Positions 36,889 to 46,397 of a stretch of DNA of 64,000 bases are shown here, in pieces. The notes under the pieces were generated by a model. It saw only the letters and a list, made by a program, of their open reading frames with translations, was not told the DNA's origin and ran no database searches. The DNA comes from Inquilinus ginsengisoli_B (GTDB taxonomy: Bacteria; Pseudomonadota; Alphaproteobacteria; DSM-16000; Inquilinaceae), in NCBI RefSeq assembly GCF_050434925.1, contig NZ_JBNDJK010000001.1, positions 7,688,001 to 7,752,000 on the forward strand, in the 5' to 3' direction. The position numbers were made by a program, and so were the translations under genes. The first letter of the stretch is position 1. Each line of letters opens with the position of its first letter.

Positions 36889-38139
36889 TCAGTGCAGGTT
36901 CGGCTGGGCGCCGACACCCTTCTCGTCGATCAGGTGGCCGGTGGCGAAGCGGTCGAGGCGGTAGGCCGCGTTCAGCGCATGCGGCGCGTCATGGGCGATG
37001 GTGTGGGCGAAGCACCAGCCCGAGGCCGGCGTCGCCTTGAAGCCGCCATAGCACCAGCCGGCGTTGAGATAGAGGCCGCGGACCGGCGTCTTGTCGATGA
37101 TCGGGCTGCCGTCCATCGACATGTCCATCAACCCGCCCCATTGCCGCAGCAGGCGCAGCCGGCCGAGTTGCGGCAGGATCGCGAGGCCGCCCTCGACCAC
37201 ATCCTCCACCACCGGCAGGTTGCCGCGCTGGGCGTAGGAGTTGTAGCCGTCGATGTCGCCGCCGAAGACCAGCCCGCCCTTGTCGGACTGGCTGACGTAG
37301 AAATGGCCGGCGCCGAAGGTGATGACGCCGTCCACCAGCGGCTTCAGCCCTTCCGACACGAAGGCCTGCAGCACATGGCTCTCGATCGGCAGCTTGAGGC
37401 CGGCCAGGGCCGCGACGCGGGAGGAGTTGCCGGCGCAGGCCAAGCCGACCTTGCCGGCGCGGATACGGCCGCGGGTGGTCTCGACCCCGACCACGGCGCC
37501 GTCCTCGACCGCGATGCCGGTGACCTCGCAGTTCTGGACGATGTCGACGCCGCGGCTGTCGGCGGCGCGGGCATAGCCCCAGGCGACGGCATCGTGCCGC
37601 ACCGTGCCGCCGCGGCGCTGCAGCAGGCCGCCCTGGATCGGGAAGCGCCCATTGTCGAAGTCGAGCAGCGGCACCAACGCCCGCACCTGCTCGCGGTCCA
37701 GCAGTTCGGCATCGACGCCGTGCAGCCGCATGGCGTTGCCGCGGCGGGCATAGGCGTCGCGCTGGGCGTCGGAGTGGAACAGGTTCAGGACGCCGCGCTG
37801 GCTGACCATGGCGTTGTAGTTCAGATCCTGCTCCAGCCCCTCCCACAGCTTCATCGACCATTCGTAGAACGGGATGTTGCCGGGCAGCAGGTAGTTGGAG
37901 CGGATGATGGTGGTGTTGCGGCCGACATTGCCGCCGCCGATCCAGCCCTTCTCCAGCACAGCGACGCGGATGATGCCGTGCTCCTTGGCCAAATAGTGTG
38001 CGGTGGCCAGGCCGTGCCCGCCGCCGCCGACGATGATGACGTCGTAATCCGGCTTCGGCGAAGCGTCGCGCCAGGCCGGGGTCCAGCCCTTCTGGCCCCT
38101 GAGGGCCTGGCCCAGCACCGAGAAGATCGAATAGCGCAC
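36889..38139 (-). CDS. soxB: Sarcosine oxidase beta subunit
   Basis: A protein of 416 residues of the DAO/FAD-dependent oxidoreductase family. The FAD-binding VIIVGGGGHGLATAHYLAKEHG begins about residue 34; later come VLEKGWIGGGNVGRNTTIIRSNYL and the C-terminal YLNAGWCYGGFKATPASGW. It has the MRYSIFSVLGQAL start typical of SoxB. It holds the site where sarcosine is oxidised (noncovalent FAD and covalent FMN shared with alpha). It is first in soxBDAG, 95 bp after the GbdR-like gene. Confidence 0.95.
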   Translation of the reverse strand: MRYSIFSVLGQALRGQKGWTPAWRDASPKPDYDVIIVGGGGHGLATAHYLAKEHGIIRVAVLEKGWIGGGNVGRNTTIIRSNYLLPGNIPFYEWSMKLWEGLEQDLNYNAMVSQRGVLNLFHSDAQRDAYARRGNAMRLHGVDAELLDREQVRALVPLLDFDNGRFPIQGGLLQRRGGTVRHDAVAWGYARAADSRGVDIVQNCEVTGIAVEDGAVVGVETTRGRIRAGKVGLACAGNSSRVAALAGLKLPIESHVLQAFVSEGLKPLVDGVITFGAGHFYVSQSDKGGLVFGGDIDGYNSYAQRGNLPVVEDVVEGGLAILPQLGRLRLLRQWGGLMDMSMDGSPIIDKTPVRGLYLNAGWCYGGFKATPASGWCFAHTIAHDAPHALNAAYRLDRFATGHLIDEKGVGAQPNLH

Positions 38140-38234
38140 GCAGCCTCCGTCCCAGGATCGCCAGCAGTATCCGGCAGACCCGGATCGCGATTTGCCTCAG
38201 CGCGCCACCGGCATGTCCCAATAGGACAAGCCGG

Positions 38235-39185
38235 TCAGCCCTCGCGCTCCTTCGCCGGGGGATGGCCGAAGCGGGTGCGGTAGCTGCGCGAGAAATGGCT
38301 GGCGCTGACGAAGCCGCAGGCCAGCGCCACCTCGGTCACCGACAGCGTGGTCTGGCGCAGGTGGCGCCGGGCCGCGCGCAGCCGCACGTCGATATAGTGC
38401 TCGGCCAGGCTGCGGCCGAGCCGGTCGCGGAACAGGCGTTCGAGCTGGCGCAGCGACAGGCCGGCGATCGCCGCCAGCTCCGGCCGCGACAGCGGCTCCT
38501 CGATCCGCTCCTCCATCTTCGCCAGGGCCGCCAGCAGGCCAGGATGGCTGACGCCGAAGCGCCGGCGCGGGTCCAGCCGCTGCGGGTCGTCGCCATGGCG
38601 TAGCTGGGTGTGCATGAACCAGTCCGCGACCCGGGCGGCCAGGGCCGGGCCGTCGCGCTGGCCGATCAGCGCCTGCATCAGGTCGAGCGCCGCGATGCCG
38701 CCGGAGCAGGTCAGCCGGCCGCGGTCGATCTCGAACAGATGGCCGGTCGGCTCCAGCTCCGGGAAGCGCTCGGCGAAGGCGGCGTGGTGGTCCCAGTGCA
38801 GGGTGAAGCGGTGGCCGTCCAGCACCCCGGCCCGGGCCAGCAGATAGGGGCCGCCGGAGACCGCGCCCAGGGCCGTGCCGTGCCGCGCCAGGTTGCGCAG
38901 CCGGGCCAGGGTCGGCGGATGGTCGAAGCCCTCGATCCCGGTGCCGGCGCAGACCACCAGCAGGTCGGCCTCGCCCATCGCTTCCGGCGGCCGGTCCGGC
39001 GCGATGGCGATGCCGTTGGAGGCACGCACCGGCTGCCCGTCCGGGCTGAAATGCAGCCAGCGGTAGCGGTCCCGCCCGCCCAGCAGGTTGGCGGCGCGCA
39101 GCGGCTCGATCGCCGCGGCATAGGGCATCAGCGGGAAGTTCGGGATCAGCAGGAAGCCGACCGTGTACGCCCCCTCCATCCGCAT
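38235..39185 (-). CDS. GbdR/CdhR-like regulator (DJ-1/PfpI domain plus AraC HTH)
   Basis: A protein of 316 residues. The N-terminal half is a DJ-1/PfpI-like domain (VGFLLIPNFPLMPYAAAIEPLRAAN, LLVVCAGTG, TCSGGIAALDLMQALIG) without evident enzyme activity; the C-terminal 100 residues hold an AraC double HTH (ELAAIAGLSLRQLERLFRDRLG, EVALACGFVSASHFSRSYRTRFG). GbdR of Pseudomonas, which senses dimethylglycine or glycine betaine, has this layout and controls sarcosine oxidase genes. Its place just upstream of soxBDAG on the same strand fits that role. ATG 39179, two codons in, is an equally good start. Confidence 0.85.
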   Translation of the reverse strand: MRMEGAYTVGFLLIPNFPLMPYAAAIEPLRAANLLGGRDRYRWLHFSPDGQPVRASNGIAIAPDRPPEAMGEADLLVVCAGTGIEGFDHPPTLARLRNLARHGTALGAVSGGPYLLARAGVLDGHRFTLHWDHHAAFAERFPELEPTGHLFEIDRGRLTCSGGIAALDLMQALIGQRDGPALAARVADWFMHTQLRHGDDPQRLDPRRRFGVSHPGLLAALAKMEERIEEPLSRPELAAIAGLSLRQLERLFRDRLGRSLAEHYIDVRLRAARRHLRQTTLSVTEVALACGFVSASHFSRSYRTRFGHPPAKEREG

Positions 39186-39332
39186 CCCTCCTGCCGCCCG
39201 GGCGAAGGGGACGCGATCGACCGCTCCGGGTCAAGCCTCGGCCGGCGCTTGCATGCTTCTTGCTTGCAGACGCGCACAGTCTCACTCTTTGACAGCGGGA
39301 CGTCCCGTAGTCCAGCCGAGGCAGGAGCGTCC

Positions 39333-42300
39333 GTGTCCATCGTCGCCGCCCTACACCACGTCACCCGCTACCGCTACGACCGCCCGGTGGCGCTCGGGCC
39401 GCAGGTCGTCCGGCTGCGCCCGGCGCCGCATTCCCGCACCAAGGTCCCGAGCTATTCGCTGACGGTCACGCCGGCGGAGCATTTCGTGAACTGGCAGCAG
39501 GACCCGCACGGCAACTGGCTGGCGCGGCTGGTGTTTCCGGAGAAGGCGACGGAGTTCGCGATCGAGGTCGACCTGACGGCGGAGATGACCGTCATCAACC
39601 CGTTCGACTTCTTCATGGAGCCCTACGCCGAGGCTTATCCCTTCGTCTATCCCAAGGAGCTGCGCGTCGAGCTGGCGCCCTATCTGGAGCCCGAGCCGGC
39701 GGGCCCGCGCCTGACTGCTTTCGTGGCGGGGCTGCCTCAAGAAGAGGCACGCACCATCGATTTCCTGGTCGGGCTCAACGCCCAGCTGCAGCACGATATC
39801 CGCTACCTGGTCCGGCTGGAGCCCGGCGTGCAGGAGCCGGACGAGACGTTGGCGCTGGCCGCCGGCTCCTGCCGCGATTCCGCCTGGCTGCTGGTGCAGA
39901 TCCTGCGCCGGCTCGGCTTGGCCGCCCGCTTCGTCTCCGGCTACCTGATCCAGCTCAAGGCCGATATCGACCCGCTGGACGGGCCGAAGGGCACCGACAA
40001 GGACTTCACCGACCTGCACGCCTGGGCCGAGGTCTATATCCCCGGCGCCGGCTGGATCGGCCTCGACGCCACCTCCGGCCTGCTGTGCGGCGAAGGCCAT
40101 ATCCCGCTGGCGGCGACGCCGCATTACCGCTCTGCCGCCCCGATCAGCGGCGTGGTCGAGCCGGCGGAGGTCGAGTTCGAGTTCGCGATGGAGGTGTCGA
40201 GGATCATCGAGCCGATCCGCATCACCATGCCGTTCTCGGACGGGGCCTGGCAGGCGCTCGACCGGCTGGGCGACCAGGTCGATGCCGACCTCGCCGCTCA
40301 GGATGTCCGCCTGACCATGGGCGGCGAGCCGACCTTCGTCTCGATCGACGATTTCGAATCGCCGGAATGGAACATCGCCGCGGTCGGCCCGACCAAGCGC
40401 GTCTTCGCCGACGACCTGATCCGACGGCTGCGGACCCGCTTCGGCCCGGGCGGCCTGCTGCATTACGGCCAGGGCAAGTGGTATCCGGGCGAAAGCCTGC
40501 CGCGCTGGGCCTTCGGCCTGTACTGGCGGTGCGACGGCAAGCCGGTCTGGCGCGACCCCGGCCTGCTCGCGACCGAGGCCGCCCGCCCGGCCAAGGCCGG
40601 CGCCGCCGAAGCCGAGCGCCTGGCCGAGCGGGTGGCTGAACGGCTCGGCCTCGCCGGCTATGTCATGCCGGCCTATGAGGACCCGGCGCATTGGCTGCTG
40701 AAGGAGGCCGAGCTGCCGGCCAATGTCGACCTCCGGGACCCGAAGATCGCGGACCCGGAAGAGCGTGCCCGCATGATCCGGACCTTCGAGCGCGGCCTCG
40801 CCGCCCCCACCGGCTATGTCCTGCCGGTGCAGCGCTGGGCCGCGCGGCACGGCGGGCGCTGGATGAGCGAGCGCTGGGCCCTGCGCCGCAGCCGGCTGTT
40901 CCTGATCCCCGGCGACTCCCCGGTCGGGCTGCGGCTGCCCCTGAGCTCGCTGCCTTGGGTGCCGAAGGACGACTATCCCGAGGTCGTGCCGCAGGATCCG
41001 TTCGACGAGCACCCGTCGCTGCCGGATTTCCATCAGCCCCGCCCGGCGGTGGCGGCCGGCGGCACCGCCCCGCGGCAGCCGGTCGCGCCGCAGCGGGATC
41101 CGACGGTCGAGGACGTGGTCCGCACCGCGCTGAGCTTCGAGCCGCGGGACGGTGTGCTGTGCGTGTTCATGCCGCCGGTCGAGCGGCTGGAGGACTATCT
41201 CGAGCTGCTGGCCGAGATCGAGGCCGTCGCCGCGGAGGCCGGCCTGCCGATTCAGATCGAGGGCTACCCGCCGCCGCACGACCCGCGACTGCAGGTGATC
41301 AAGGTGACGCCGGATCCCGGCGTGATCGAGGTCAATGTCCATCCCGCCGCCAGCTGGCGCGAGGCGGTCGAGATCACCGCCGGCCTGTATGAGGAGGCGC
41401 GGCAGACCCGGCTGGGCACTGACCGGTTCATGACCGACGGGCGCCACATCGGCACCGGCGGCGGCAACCATGTCGTCCTCGGCGGCGTCACCCCGGCGGA
41501 TTCGCCCTTCCTGCGCCGTCCCGACCTGCTGAAGAGCCTGGTGGTGTACTGGCAGCGCCACCCGGCGCTGTCCTACCTGTTCTCCGGCCTGTTCATCGGC
41601 CCGACCAGCCAGGCGCCGCGGGTGGACGAGGCGCGGCACGATTCGCTGTACGAGCTGGAAATCGCCCTGGCCCAGGTGCCGCCGCCCGAGGCCGGCCCCC
41701 TGCCGCTGTGGCTGGTCGACCGGCTGTTCCGCAACTTGCTGGTCGATGTCGGCGGCAACACCCATCGCGCCGAGATCTGCATCGACAAGCTGTACTCGCC
41801 GGACGGCCCGACCGGCCGCCTGGGCCTGGTCGAGTTCCGGTCCTTCGAGATGCCGCCCGACGCCCGCATGAGCCTGGCCCAGCAGTTGCTGCTGCGGGCC
41901 CTGCTCGCCTGGTTCTGGCGCGAGCCGCAGCAGGGCGGGCTGGTGCGCTGGGGCACCGCGCTGCACGACCGCTTCATGCTGCCGCATTTCGTCTGGCAGG
42001 ACATGCTCGGCGTGCTGTCCGACCTGAAGCGGGCCGGCTATGCCTTCGATCCGGACTGGTTCGAGGCCCAGCGCGAGTTCCGCTTCCCGATCCTGGGCCG
42101 GGCCGAGCGCGCCGGCGTGGCGCTGGAGCTGCGCCAGGCGCTGGAGCCCTGGCACGTGATGGGCGAGGAAGGTGCCGGCGGCGGCACCGCCCGCTACGTC
42201 GACAGCTCGGTCGAGCGGCTGCAGATCCGGGCCGAAGGCTTCGTCCCCGGCCGCCACATCATCGCCTGCAACGGGCGCCGCCTGCCGCTCAACGGCACCG

Positions 42301-42632
42301 GCACCTCGGGCGAAGCGGTGGCGGGCATCCGCTTCAAGGCCTGGCAGCCGCCCAGCGGCCTGCACCCGAACATCCCGGTCCACACCCCGCTGACCTTCGA
42401 CGTGATCGATGCCTGGAACGGCCGGTCGCTGGGCGGCTTCGTCTACCACTCCGCCCATCCCGGCGGCCGGAGTTACGACACATTTCCGGTAAATTCGTAC
42501 GAAGCCGAAGCGCGACGGCTCGCGCGCTTCCAGGATCACGGGCATACTCCCGGGCCGATGGCCATGCCCCCCGAAGAGCGAACGAGCGAATTTCCGTTGA
42601 CCTTGGATTTGAGAACACCTGTTGGCCGGTGA
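39333..42632 (+). CDS. Large transglutaminase-like protein with DUF2126 domain
   Basis: A protein of 1099 residues from GTG 39333 after CAGGAG. The N-terminal quarter is a transglutaminase/protease fold: AALHHVTRYRYDRPV start, catalytic Cys in AAGSCRDSAWLLVQ, His in FTDLHAWAEVYIPG and Asp in IGLDATSG. The remainder is a DUF2126 region (RLTMGGEPTFVSIDDFESPEWN, ALSYLFSGLFIGPTSQAPRVDEARHDSLYELEIAL, NLLVDVGGNTHRAEICIDKLY). This pairing occurs with circularly permuted ATP-grasp genes in many bacteria and is thought to act in peptide or amide-bond processing; the substrate is unknown. It is first of three co-directional genes. Confidence 0.9.
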   Translation: MSIVAALHHVTRYRYDRPVALGPQVVRLRPAPHSRTKVPSYSLTVTPAEHFVNWQQDPHGNWLARLVFPEKATEFAIEVDLTAEMTVINPFDFFMEPYAEAYPFVYPKELRVELAPYLEPEPAGPRLTAFVAGLPQEEARTIDFLVGLNAQLQHDIRYLVRLEPGVQEPDETLALAAGSCRDSAWLLVQILRRLGLAARFVSGYLIQLKADIDPLDGPKGTDKDFTDLHAWAEVYIPGAGWIGLDATSGLLCGEGHIPLAATPHYRSAAPISGVVEPAEVEFEFAMEVSRIIEPIRITMPFSDGAWQALDRLGDQVDADLAAQDVRLTMGGEPTFVSIDDFESPEWNIAAVGPTKRVFADDLIRRLRTRFGPGGLLHYGQGKWYPGESLPRWAFGLYWRCDGKPVWRDPGLLATEAARPAKAGAAEAERLAERVAERLGLAGYVMPAYEDPAHWLLKEAELPANVDLRDPKIADPEERARMIRTFERGLAAPTGYVLPVQRWAARHGGRWMSERWALRRSRLFLIPGDSPVGLRLPLSSLPWVPKDDYPEVVPQDPFDEHPSLPDFHQPRPAVAAGGTAPRQPVAPQRDPTVEDVVRTALSFEPRDGVLCVFMPPVERLEDYLELLAEIEAVAAEAGLPIQIEGYPPPHDPRLQVIKVTPDPGVIEVNVHPAASWREAVEITAGLYEEARQTRLGTDRFMTDGRHIGTGGGNHVVLGGVTPADSPFLRRPDLLKSLVVYWQRHPALSYLFSGLFIGPTSQAPRVDEARHDSLYELEIALAQVPPPEAGPLPLWLVDRLFRNLLVDVGGNTHRAEICIDKLYSPDGPTGRLGLVEFRSFEMPPDARMSLAQQLLLRALLAWFWREPQQGGLVRWGTALHDRFMLPHFVWQDMLGVLSDLKRAGYAFDPDWFEAQREFRFPILGRAERAGVALELRQALEPWHVMGEEGAGGGTARYVDSSVERLQIRAEGFVPGRHIIACNGRRLPLNGTGTSGEAVAGIRFKAWQPPSGLHPNIPVHTPLTFDVIDAWNGRSLGGFVYHSAHPGGRSYDTFPVNSYEAEARRLARFQDHGHTPGPMAMPPEERTSEFPLTLDLRTPVGR

Positions 42633-42660
42633 GCTTCCGCTGCGCGCCGGGGAGGATGCG

Positions 42661-45150
42661 ATGACGGCCCGGACCGCGGCCCGGCGCCTGCAGGACTGGA
42701 TTGCCGGCTACACCCCCCTGCCCGGCGTGCCGGACGAGCTGATCGGCCCGGACCGGAAGCCGCGCGCCTATTGGCGGGACTTTCTGGACGTCATGGCCAG
42801 GCTGGCACCGGATGAGGCCGAGCGCCGCTTCGCAGCGGCCGACCGGCACATCCGCGACACCGGCGTGTCCTACCGCGTCCATGGCGAGGCCAGCGAGCGG
42901 TCCTGGCCGCTGAGCCGCGTGCCGCTGCTGGTCTCGGCGGCGGAATGGCGCGAGATCGAAGCCGGGGTGATCCAGCGGGCCGAGCTGCTGGAGACCGTGC
43001 TGCACGACCTCTATGGCGACGGCAGGCTGGTGGCGGAGGGGGCGCTGCCCGCCGCGGCGGTCGCCGGCAGCCCGGACTTTCTGCGCCCGCTGCACGGCGT
43101 GGCGCCGCCGGGCGGGCGGTACCTGCATCTCTACGCCGCCGATCTGGGCCGCGGCCCGGACGGGCGCTGGTGGGTGCTGAACGACCGCACCCAGGCGCCG
43201 TCCGGCGGCGGCTATGCGCTGGAGAACCGGCTGATCCTGTCCCGCGCCCTGCCAGCGCTGTACCACGAGATGAATGTCGAGCGGCTGGCCCCGTTCTTCG
43301 GCGCGCTGCGCGCCGGGCTGGCAGCGGTGGCGGACCGGTCCGATCCGCGGATCTGCCTGCTCAGCTCCGGCCGCTACAGCGAGACCTATTTCGAGCAGGC
43401 GCATCTGGCCCGCTACCTCGGCCTGATGCTGGTCGAGGGCGACGACCTGGTGCTGCATGACGGCCGGATTCATGTCCGCACCATCGCCGGGCTGAAGCGC
43501 GCCGACGTGCTGTGGCGCCGGGTCGACGCCGATTTCTGCGACCCGCTGGAGCTCAACACATCCTCGCGGCTGGGCGTGCCGGGCCTGCTGGAGGCGATCC
43601 GCGGCGGCCAGGTGGTGGTCGCCAACATGCCCGGCGCCGGGCTGGCCGAGGCGCGCATCCTGCTGAGCTTCCTGCCGGCGCTGTGCCGCCGCCTGCGCGG
43701 CGAGGACCTGAAGCTGCCCAATGTCGCCACCTGGTGGTGCGGCCAGCCGCAGGAGCGGGACACGGTGCTGGCCGCGTTGCCCGAGCTGGCGGTCGCGGCC
43801 GCCTTCGGCGCCACCGTCCCCGGCTTCCCCGGCCAGTCCTCCGTGCTCGGCGCCGAGGCAGCGCAGCGGGCGCGGCTGGAGGCGGCGATCCGGACCCGTC
43901 CCGTGGACTATGTCGGGCAGGAGGTGGCGCGGCTGTCGACCACGCCGGCCTGGCAGGACGGCAAGCTGGTGCCGCGGCCCTTCGTGCTGCGCGTTTTCGC
44001 CGCCGCGACGCCGGACGGCTGGAAGGTGATGCCGGGCGGCTTCTGCCGGATCTCGGACCGGCTCGACGCGCGCGCCGTGTCGATGGGCCAGGGGGTGCAG
44101 ACCGCCGATGTCTGGATCCTTGCCGACAAACCGGTCGAGGCCACGTCGCTGCTGCCGCGGCAGGACCGCGTGCCCATACGCCGGATCGCCGGCAACCTGC
44201 CGAGCCATGCCGCCGACCACCTGTTCTGGTTCGGCCGCTATCTCGAACGCGCCGAGGCGACGCTGCGGCTGGTGCGGCGGCTGTGCTCGAGCCTGGTCGA
44301 GGCCGACCCGGCCATCCATGGCAGCGGCCAGACGCTGGACCGGCTGCAGAAGCTGCTGGTGGCCTGGGGCGCCGTGCCCCGCCCGAAGCCGGGCGACAGC
44401 GCCAGCGCCGTCGCCGCCGCGGCCCTGAACCAGGCCGAGAATTACGGCGCCGCGATCTCGCTGGTGCGCTCGGCGCGGCGCGCCTCCTCCGGCATCCGCG
44501 AGCGGCTGTCCGCCGATTCCTGGCCGCTGCTGGCAGAGCTGGAGGAGCGGCTGGGCCTGCCCGGCGAGGCGGAGTTGCCGGAGGGCGAGACCTTCCACCG
44601 CGCCGACCGGGCCTTGCATGTGATCGCCGCCCTGTCCGGCCTGGCGCAGGAGAATATGAACCAGGTCGCCGGCTGGCGCTTCCTCGACATGGGGCGGCGG
44701 ATCGAGCGCGGCATCAACACCTGCCGCTTCGCCCGCCACCTGGCCGAGCCCGACACCACCATCGACGACCTCGACGCGCTGCTGGACCTCGTCGATTCCC
44801 AGATCAGCTACCGGTCGCGCTACGTCATCGGGCCGGCCCTGGCGCCGGTGCGCGACATGGTGGTGCTGGACCCCTTCAACCCGCGGGCGGTGGCGTTCCA
44901 GGTCGAGCGGCTGCTGGAGCATCTGAAGGCCCTGCCGTCGCTGCGCGAGGACGGCATGCCGGAGGCGCCGCTGCGGCTGACCACCATCATCTCCGGCACC
45001 CTGTCGGCGGCCCAGGCCGAATCCCTGGACAACAGCCAGATCCTGGGCTTCGAGCAGAAGCTAATGCAGCTGTCCGAGGCGATCGCCGACCGCTATTTCC
45101 TGCAAGGCCGCAACGCCGCGCGGCCCGAGAAGCTGACGGGGCTGTATTGA
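42661..45150 (+). CDS. Circularly permuted ATP-grasp / alpha-E domain fusion protein
   Basis: A protein of 829 residues. The first part is a circularly permuted ATP-grasp (DUF404/407): DRHIRDTGVSYRVHGEASERSWPLSRVPL, YLHLYAADLGRGPDGRWWVLNDRTQAPSGGGYALENRL and GVPGLLEAIRGGQVVVANMPG. The C-terminal 300 residues are an alpha-E helical domain (HLFWFGRYLERAEATLRLVRRL, FLDMGRRIERGINTCRFARHL, DSQISYRSRYV). ATG 42661 follows GGGGAGG and is preferred over an in-frame TTG at 42622. ATP-grasp enzymes form amide bonds; with the flanking transglutaminase genes a peptide-tagging or modification role is plausible but unproven. Confidence 0.9.
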   Translation: MTARTAARRLQDWIAGYTPLPGVPDELIGPDRKPRAYWRDFLDVMARLAPDEAERRFAAADRHIRDTGVSYRVHGEASERSWPLSRVPLLVSAAEWREIEAGVIQRAELLETVLHDLYGDGRLVAEGALPAAAVAGSPDFLRPLHGVAPPGGRYLHLYAADLGRGPDGRWWVLNDRTQAPSGGGYALENRLILSRALPALYHEMNVERLAPFFGALRAGLAAVADRSDPRICLLSSGRYSETYFEQAHLARYLGLMLVEGDDLVLHDGRIHVRTIAGLKRADVLWRRVDADFCDPLELNTSSRLGVPGLLEAIRGGQVVVANMPGAGLAEARILLSFLPALCRRLRGEDLKLPNVATWWCGQPQERDTVLAALPELAVAAAFGATVPGFPGQSSVLGAEAAQRARLEAAIRTRPVDYVGQEVARLSTTPAWQDGKLVPRPFVLRVFAAATPDGWKVMPGGFCRISDRLDARAVSMGQGVQTADVWILADKPVEATSLLPRQDRVPIRRIAGNLPSHAADHLFWFGRYLERAEATLRLVRRLCSSLVEADPAIHGSGQTLDRLQKLLVAWGAVPRPKPGDSASAVAAAALNQAENYGAAISLVRSARRASSGIRERLSADSWPLLAELEERLGLPGEAELPEGETFHRADRALHVIAALSGLAQENMNQVAGWRFLDMGRRIERGINTCRFARHLAEPDTTIDDLDALLDLVDSQISYRSRYVIGPALAPVRDMVVLDPFNPRAVAFQVERLLEHLKALPSLREDGMPEAPLRLTTIISGTLSAAQAESLDNSQILGFEQKLMQLSEAIADRYFLQGRNAARPEKLTGLY

Positions 45151-45192
45151 TGCCGTCGAGCGGAGAGAACTGGCCTGACCGTGCTTCTCTTC

Positions 45193-45270
45193 TGTCATTG
45201 CCGGGCTTGACCCGGCAATCCAGAGGATGTCGACAGTCTCTGGATGCCCGGGTCAAGCCCGGGCATGACA
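45193..45270. repeat. Palindromic repeat of about 78 bp between the ATP-grasp and transglutaminase genes
   Basis: Long inverted repeat: TGTCATTGCCGGGCTTGACC at the left end and GGGTCAAGCCCGGGCATGACA-type complement at the right, with CCAGAG/CTCTGG inner arms. It can form one long hairpin. Elements of this type are widely scattered between genes in alphaproteobacteria. It fills the 160-bp gap within the transglutaminase cluster. Confidence 0.85.
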
Positions 45271-45310
45271 ATAAAGACAGGCAGCCGGCCTTGCCTTGCG
45301 GCTCTCCGCC

Positions 45311-46192
45311 ATGATCTACGACATCCGTCACCTCTCGACCTACGCCTATGAGACGCCAGTCAGCTTCGCCCGCTGCGTGCTGCGCCTGCTGCCCAGCGAC
45401 CGGCCGGAGCAGCGAGTGCTGTCGCGGGCGATCGAGGTGCGGCCGGTGCCCGCCGCCTCCGCCGCGCGGCGCAGCTTCTTCGGCAACGACGTCGTCACCG
45501 TCACGATCGAGGCGGCGCATCGCGAGCTGCGGGTCGACGCCCGATCGCGGGTCGAGGTGACGCGCGACACCGGCGACCTGCTGCGCCAGGTGAGCCGGCC
45601 CTGGGAGGAGGTGCGGGAGCGCGCCTTCGCCGCCGCGACGCTGGCCCCGTCCTCCCCCGCGCATCACCTGTATCCGAGCCGGCTGGTGCCGATCCTCGGC
45701 CCGCTGTCGGCCTATGCCCATGTCAGCTTCCCGCCGGGCCGGCCGATCCTGGAGGCCGCGACCGAGCTGATGCGGCGGATCAAGGCCGATTTCACCTACG
45801 ACCCGAAGGCGACGGCGGTGTCGACCCCGCTGATCGAGGCCTTCGAGGCCCGCCGCGGCGTCTGCCAGGACTTCGCCCACATCATGATCGCCTGCCTGCG
45901 CGGCGTCGGCCTGCCGGCGGCCTATGTCAGCGGCTATCTGCGCACCCTGCCGCCGCCCGGCAAGAAGCGGCTGGAGGGCGCCGACGCCACCCATGCCTGG
46001 GTGTCGGCCTGGTGCGGCGAGGAGTTCGGCTGGCTGGGCTTCGACCCGACCAATGCGGCGCTGGTCGAGAACGACCATATCGTCCTGGCCAACGGCCGGG
46101 ACTATGCCGACGTGTCGCCGATCGACGGCGTCATCCTCGGCGCCGGGTCGCAGGCCCTGACCGTGAAGGTCGACGTCGTCCCGGTCGCCTGA
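45311..46192 (+). CDS. Transglutaminase-like cysteine peptidase family protein
   Basis: A protein of 293 residues with an N-terminal beta region (MIYDIRHLSTYAYETPVSFARCVLRLLP) and a transglutaminase core: catalytic Cys in ARRGVCQDFAHIMIACLRG, His in DATHAWVSAWCG and Asp in FGWLGFDPTN. It is the standard small companion of the ATP-grasp/alpha-E and DUF2126 proteins. ATG 45311 is preferred over an in-frame TTG at 45296; neither has a clear ribosome site, so it may depend on readthrough past the 45193-45270 hairpin. Confidence 0.9.
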   Translation: MIYDIRHLSTYAYETPVSFARCVLRLLPSDRPEQRVLSRAIEVRPVPAASAARRSFFGNDVVTVTIEAAHRELRVDARSRVEVTRDTGDLLRQVSRPWEEVRERAFAAATLAPSSPAHHLYPSRLVPILGPLSAYAHVSFPPGRPILEAATELMRRIKADFTYDPKATAVSTPLIEAFEARRGVCQDFAHIMIACLRGVGLPAAYVSGYLRTLPPPGKKRLEGADATHAWVSAWCGEEFGWLGFDPTNAALVENDHIVLANGRDYADVSPIDGVILGAGSQALTVKVDVVPVA

Positions 46193-46236
46193 GACCGGCG
46201 CCTCTCCACTAAGACCACGGCAACCGCCCCCCTCTC

Positions 46237-46321
46237 CGTCATGGCGAGCCCGAAGGGCGTGGCCATCCAGGCGGCACCAGCCTCTGGATGGCCACGTCGG
46301 CTTCGCCTCCTCGCCATGACG
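46237..46321. repeat. Palindromic repeat of about 85 bp after the transglutaminase gene
   Basis: Inverted repeat with ends CGTCATGGCGAG and CTCGCCATGACG. Inner arms are GGCGTGGCCATCCAG and CTGGATGGCCACG, so it folds into a long hairpin. The sequence is unrelated to the 78-bp palindrome at 45193-45270, although both have GTCAT/ATGAC ends. It lies between the transglutaminase gene and the GntR promoter. Confidence 0.85.
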
Positions 46322-46372
46322 AGAAAGGCTGCCGGGACGGCGTGGTTGACTCCGGCCATCGGTTGCCGCTAA

Positions 46373-46385
46373 GTGGTCTTACCAC
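46373..46385. promoter_or_regulatory. Perfect FadR-type GntR operator
   Basis: GTGGTCTTACCAC is a perfect palindrome around a 3-base centre and matches the TGGTnnnACCA form bound by FCD-type GntR regulators. It ends 12 bp before the ATG of the GntR gene at 46398. This position predicts autoregulation and control of the operon downstream. Confidence 0.75.
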
Positions 46386-46397
46386 GGTAAGAGCACT

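Noticed and set aside
39351..42545. Long minus-strand open frame opposite the transglutaminase/DUF2126 gene
   Set aside because: An antisense shadow with low-complexity composition; no start context or domain.
45193..46321. CRISPR-like repeats
   Set aside because: Two unrelated single palindromes, not evenly spaced arrays with spacers.
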